Source: JAPLST01 sp964397565
GTDB taxonomy: Bacteria; Auribacterota; UBA3054; JAPLST01
Length of the DNA stretch: 13,869 bases
Assembly: GCA_964397565.1 (NCBI GenBank)
Contig: CAYNJC010000062.1
Coordinates: 1 to 13,869 of the forward strand
Direction: 5' to 3'
A program made the position numbers and the translations under genes. The notes under the pieces were generated by a model. That model did no database searches. It was not told the origin of the DNA and saw only the letters and a program-made list of their open reading frames with translations. This document shows positions 13,465 through 13,869 of this stretch, one piece after another (the stretch's first letter is position 1; every line of letters starts with the position of its first letter).

Positions 13465-13869
13465 GTCTGCTGTAGCCGCGGGCGTCTGCTGTAGCCGCGG
13501 GCGTCTGCTGTAGCCGCGGGCGCTGACCGCGGTTGCAGAAGCCGCCCTCAACGCGGGCGGCTACAATTAACGGGCGTCTGCTGTAGCCGCGGGCGTTGAC
13601 CGCGGCAAGAGAAGCCGCCCTCACCGCGGGCGGCTACAATTGCGGACGTCTGCTGTAGCCGCGGGCGTTGACCGCGGCAGGAGAAGCCGCCCTCAGCGCG
13701 GGCGGCTACAATTGCGGACGTCTGCTGTAGCCGCGGGCGTTGACCGCGGCAGGAGAAGCCGCCCTCACCGCGGGCGGCTACAATTAACGGACGTCTGCTG
13801 TAGCCGCGGGCGTTTGCTGTAGCCGCGGGCGTTGACCGCGGCAGGAGAAGCCGCCCTCACCGCGGGCGG
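13465..13869 (+). repeat. GC-rich tandem array of 72/73-bp hairpin units and 19-bp submonomers
   Basis: The 19-mer GTCTGCTGTAGCCGCGGGC starts at 13465, 13484, 13503, 13576, 13648, 13720 and 13793, and a one-base variant starts at 13812. The spacings are 19, 19, 73, 72, 72, 73 and 19, so full units (19 plus 53-54 bp) are flanked by lone 19-mers. The array runs off the window edge. Each full unit can fold: TGTAGCCGC pairs with GCGGCTACA (13509-13517/13557-13565 in the first), with an inner GGGCG/CGCCC stem. The 73-bp units end CAATTAACGG and the 72-bp units CAATTGCGG. The units are nearly identical, so it is not a CRISPR array. No gene is supported in this stretch. Confidence 0.9.

Noticed and set aside
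13640..13822. Small coding frames across the repeat array on both strands
   Set aside because: The frames stay open only because 72 is a multiple of three and break where a unit is 73 bp. The translations are simply the repeat.
13465..13869. CRISPR-like spacing of a 19-mer
   Set aside because: The intervening 53-54 bp segments are nearly identical to each other, some 19-mers are directly adjacent, and no cas gene is present.

Overview
The window is bacterial and GC-rich, with stretches above 70% GC in the coding regions. It carries ten complete or near-complete genes, a truncated gene tail at the left edge, and two unusually repeat-rich non-coding stretches. No rRNA, tRNA, transposase or CRISPR array was seen. 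The large secreted proteins (LamG plus fibronectin type III; HExxH protease-like plus jelly roll), the many short intergenic repeats and the extended -10 promoters suggest a PVC-group organism (Verrucomicrobiota, Kiritimatiellota or Lentisphaerota). That placement is inference from style, not a marker gene.

Layout. 1-101: tail of an unknown gene, then a strong hairpin. 165-281: a tiny ORF with a signal-peptide-like N-terminus. 426-2306: secreted LamG/FN3 protein with its own promoter. 2381-5394 (+): a tight three-gene operon of methyltransferase, Wzx-like flippase and methyltransferase, ending in a hairpin with a T run. 9105-5426 (-): a GT4-family glycosyltransferase, then a separately promoted, ATGA-coupled pair of a DUF362 protein and an ATP-grasp ligase. 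The two operons converge and together look like part of a surface-polysaccharide (O-antigen or exopolysaccharide type) locus: a sugar transferase, lipid-linked glycan export, two tailoring methyltransferases and a possible ligase-based modification.

10057-9226 (-): a HepT/MntA toxin-antitoxin pair next to the polysaccharide genes. Its promoter would give an essentially leaderless antitoxin mRNA, and a perfect palindrome overlaps that promoter. 10058-10657: a 600-bp gene-free region with two copies of a 44-bp double-hairpin element whose first stem differs by compensatory changes, four short tandem-repeat patches (three with a 7-bp period), and a promoter for the next gene. Between these patches (about 10304-10397 and 10419-10478) I see nothing I can name. 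10658-13456 (+): a large secreted protein with a TPR-like region, an HEWNH zinc-protease motif and a C-terminal jelly roll. 13465-13869: a GC-rich tandem array of 72/73-bp units mixed with lone 19-bp submonomers; the stop codon of the preceding gene lies in a decayed copy of it.

Five promoters in the window share an extended -10 of the form TGnTAnnnT, which suggests a common sigma-70-type preference in this genome. The best candidates for something undescribed are the covarying double-hairpin repeat, the hierarchical 3' repeat array that supplies a stop codon, and the DUF362/ATP-grasp pair.
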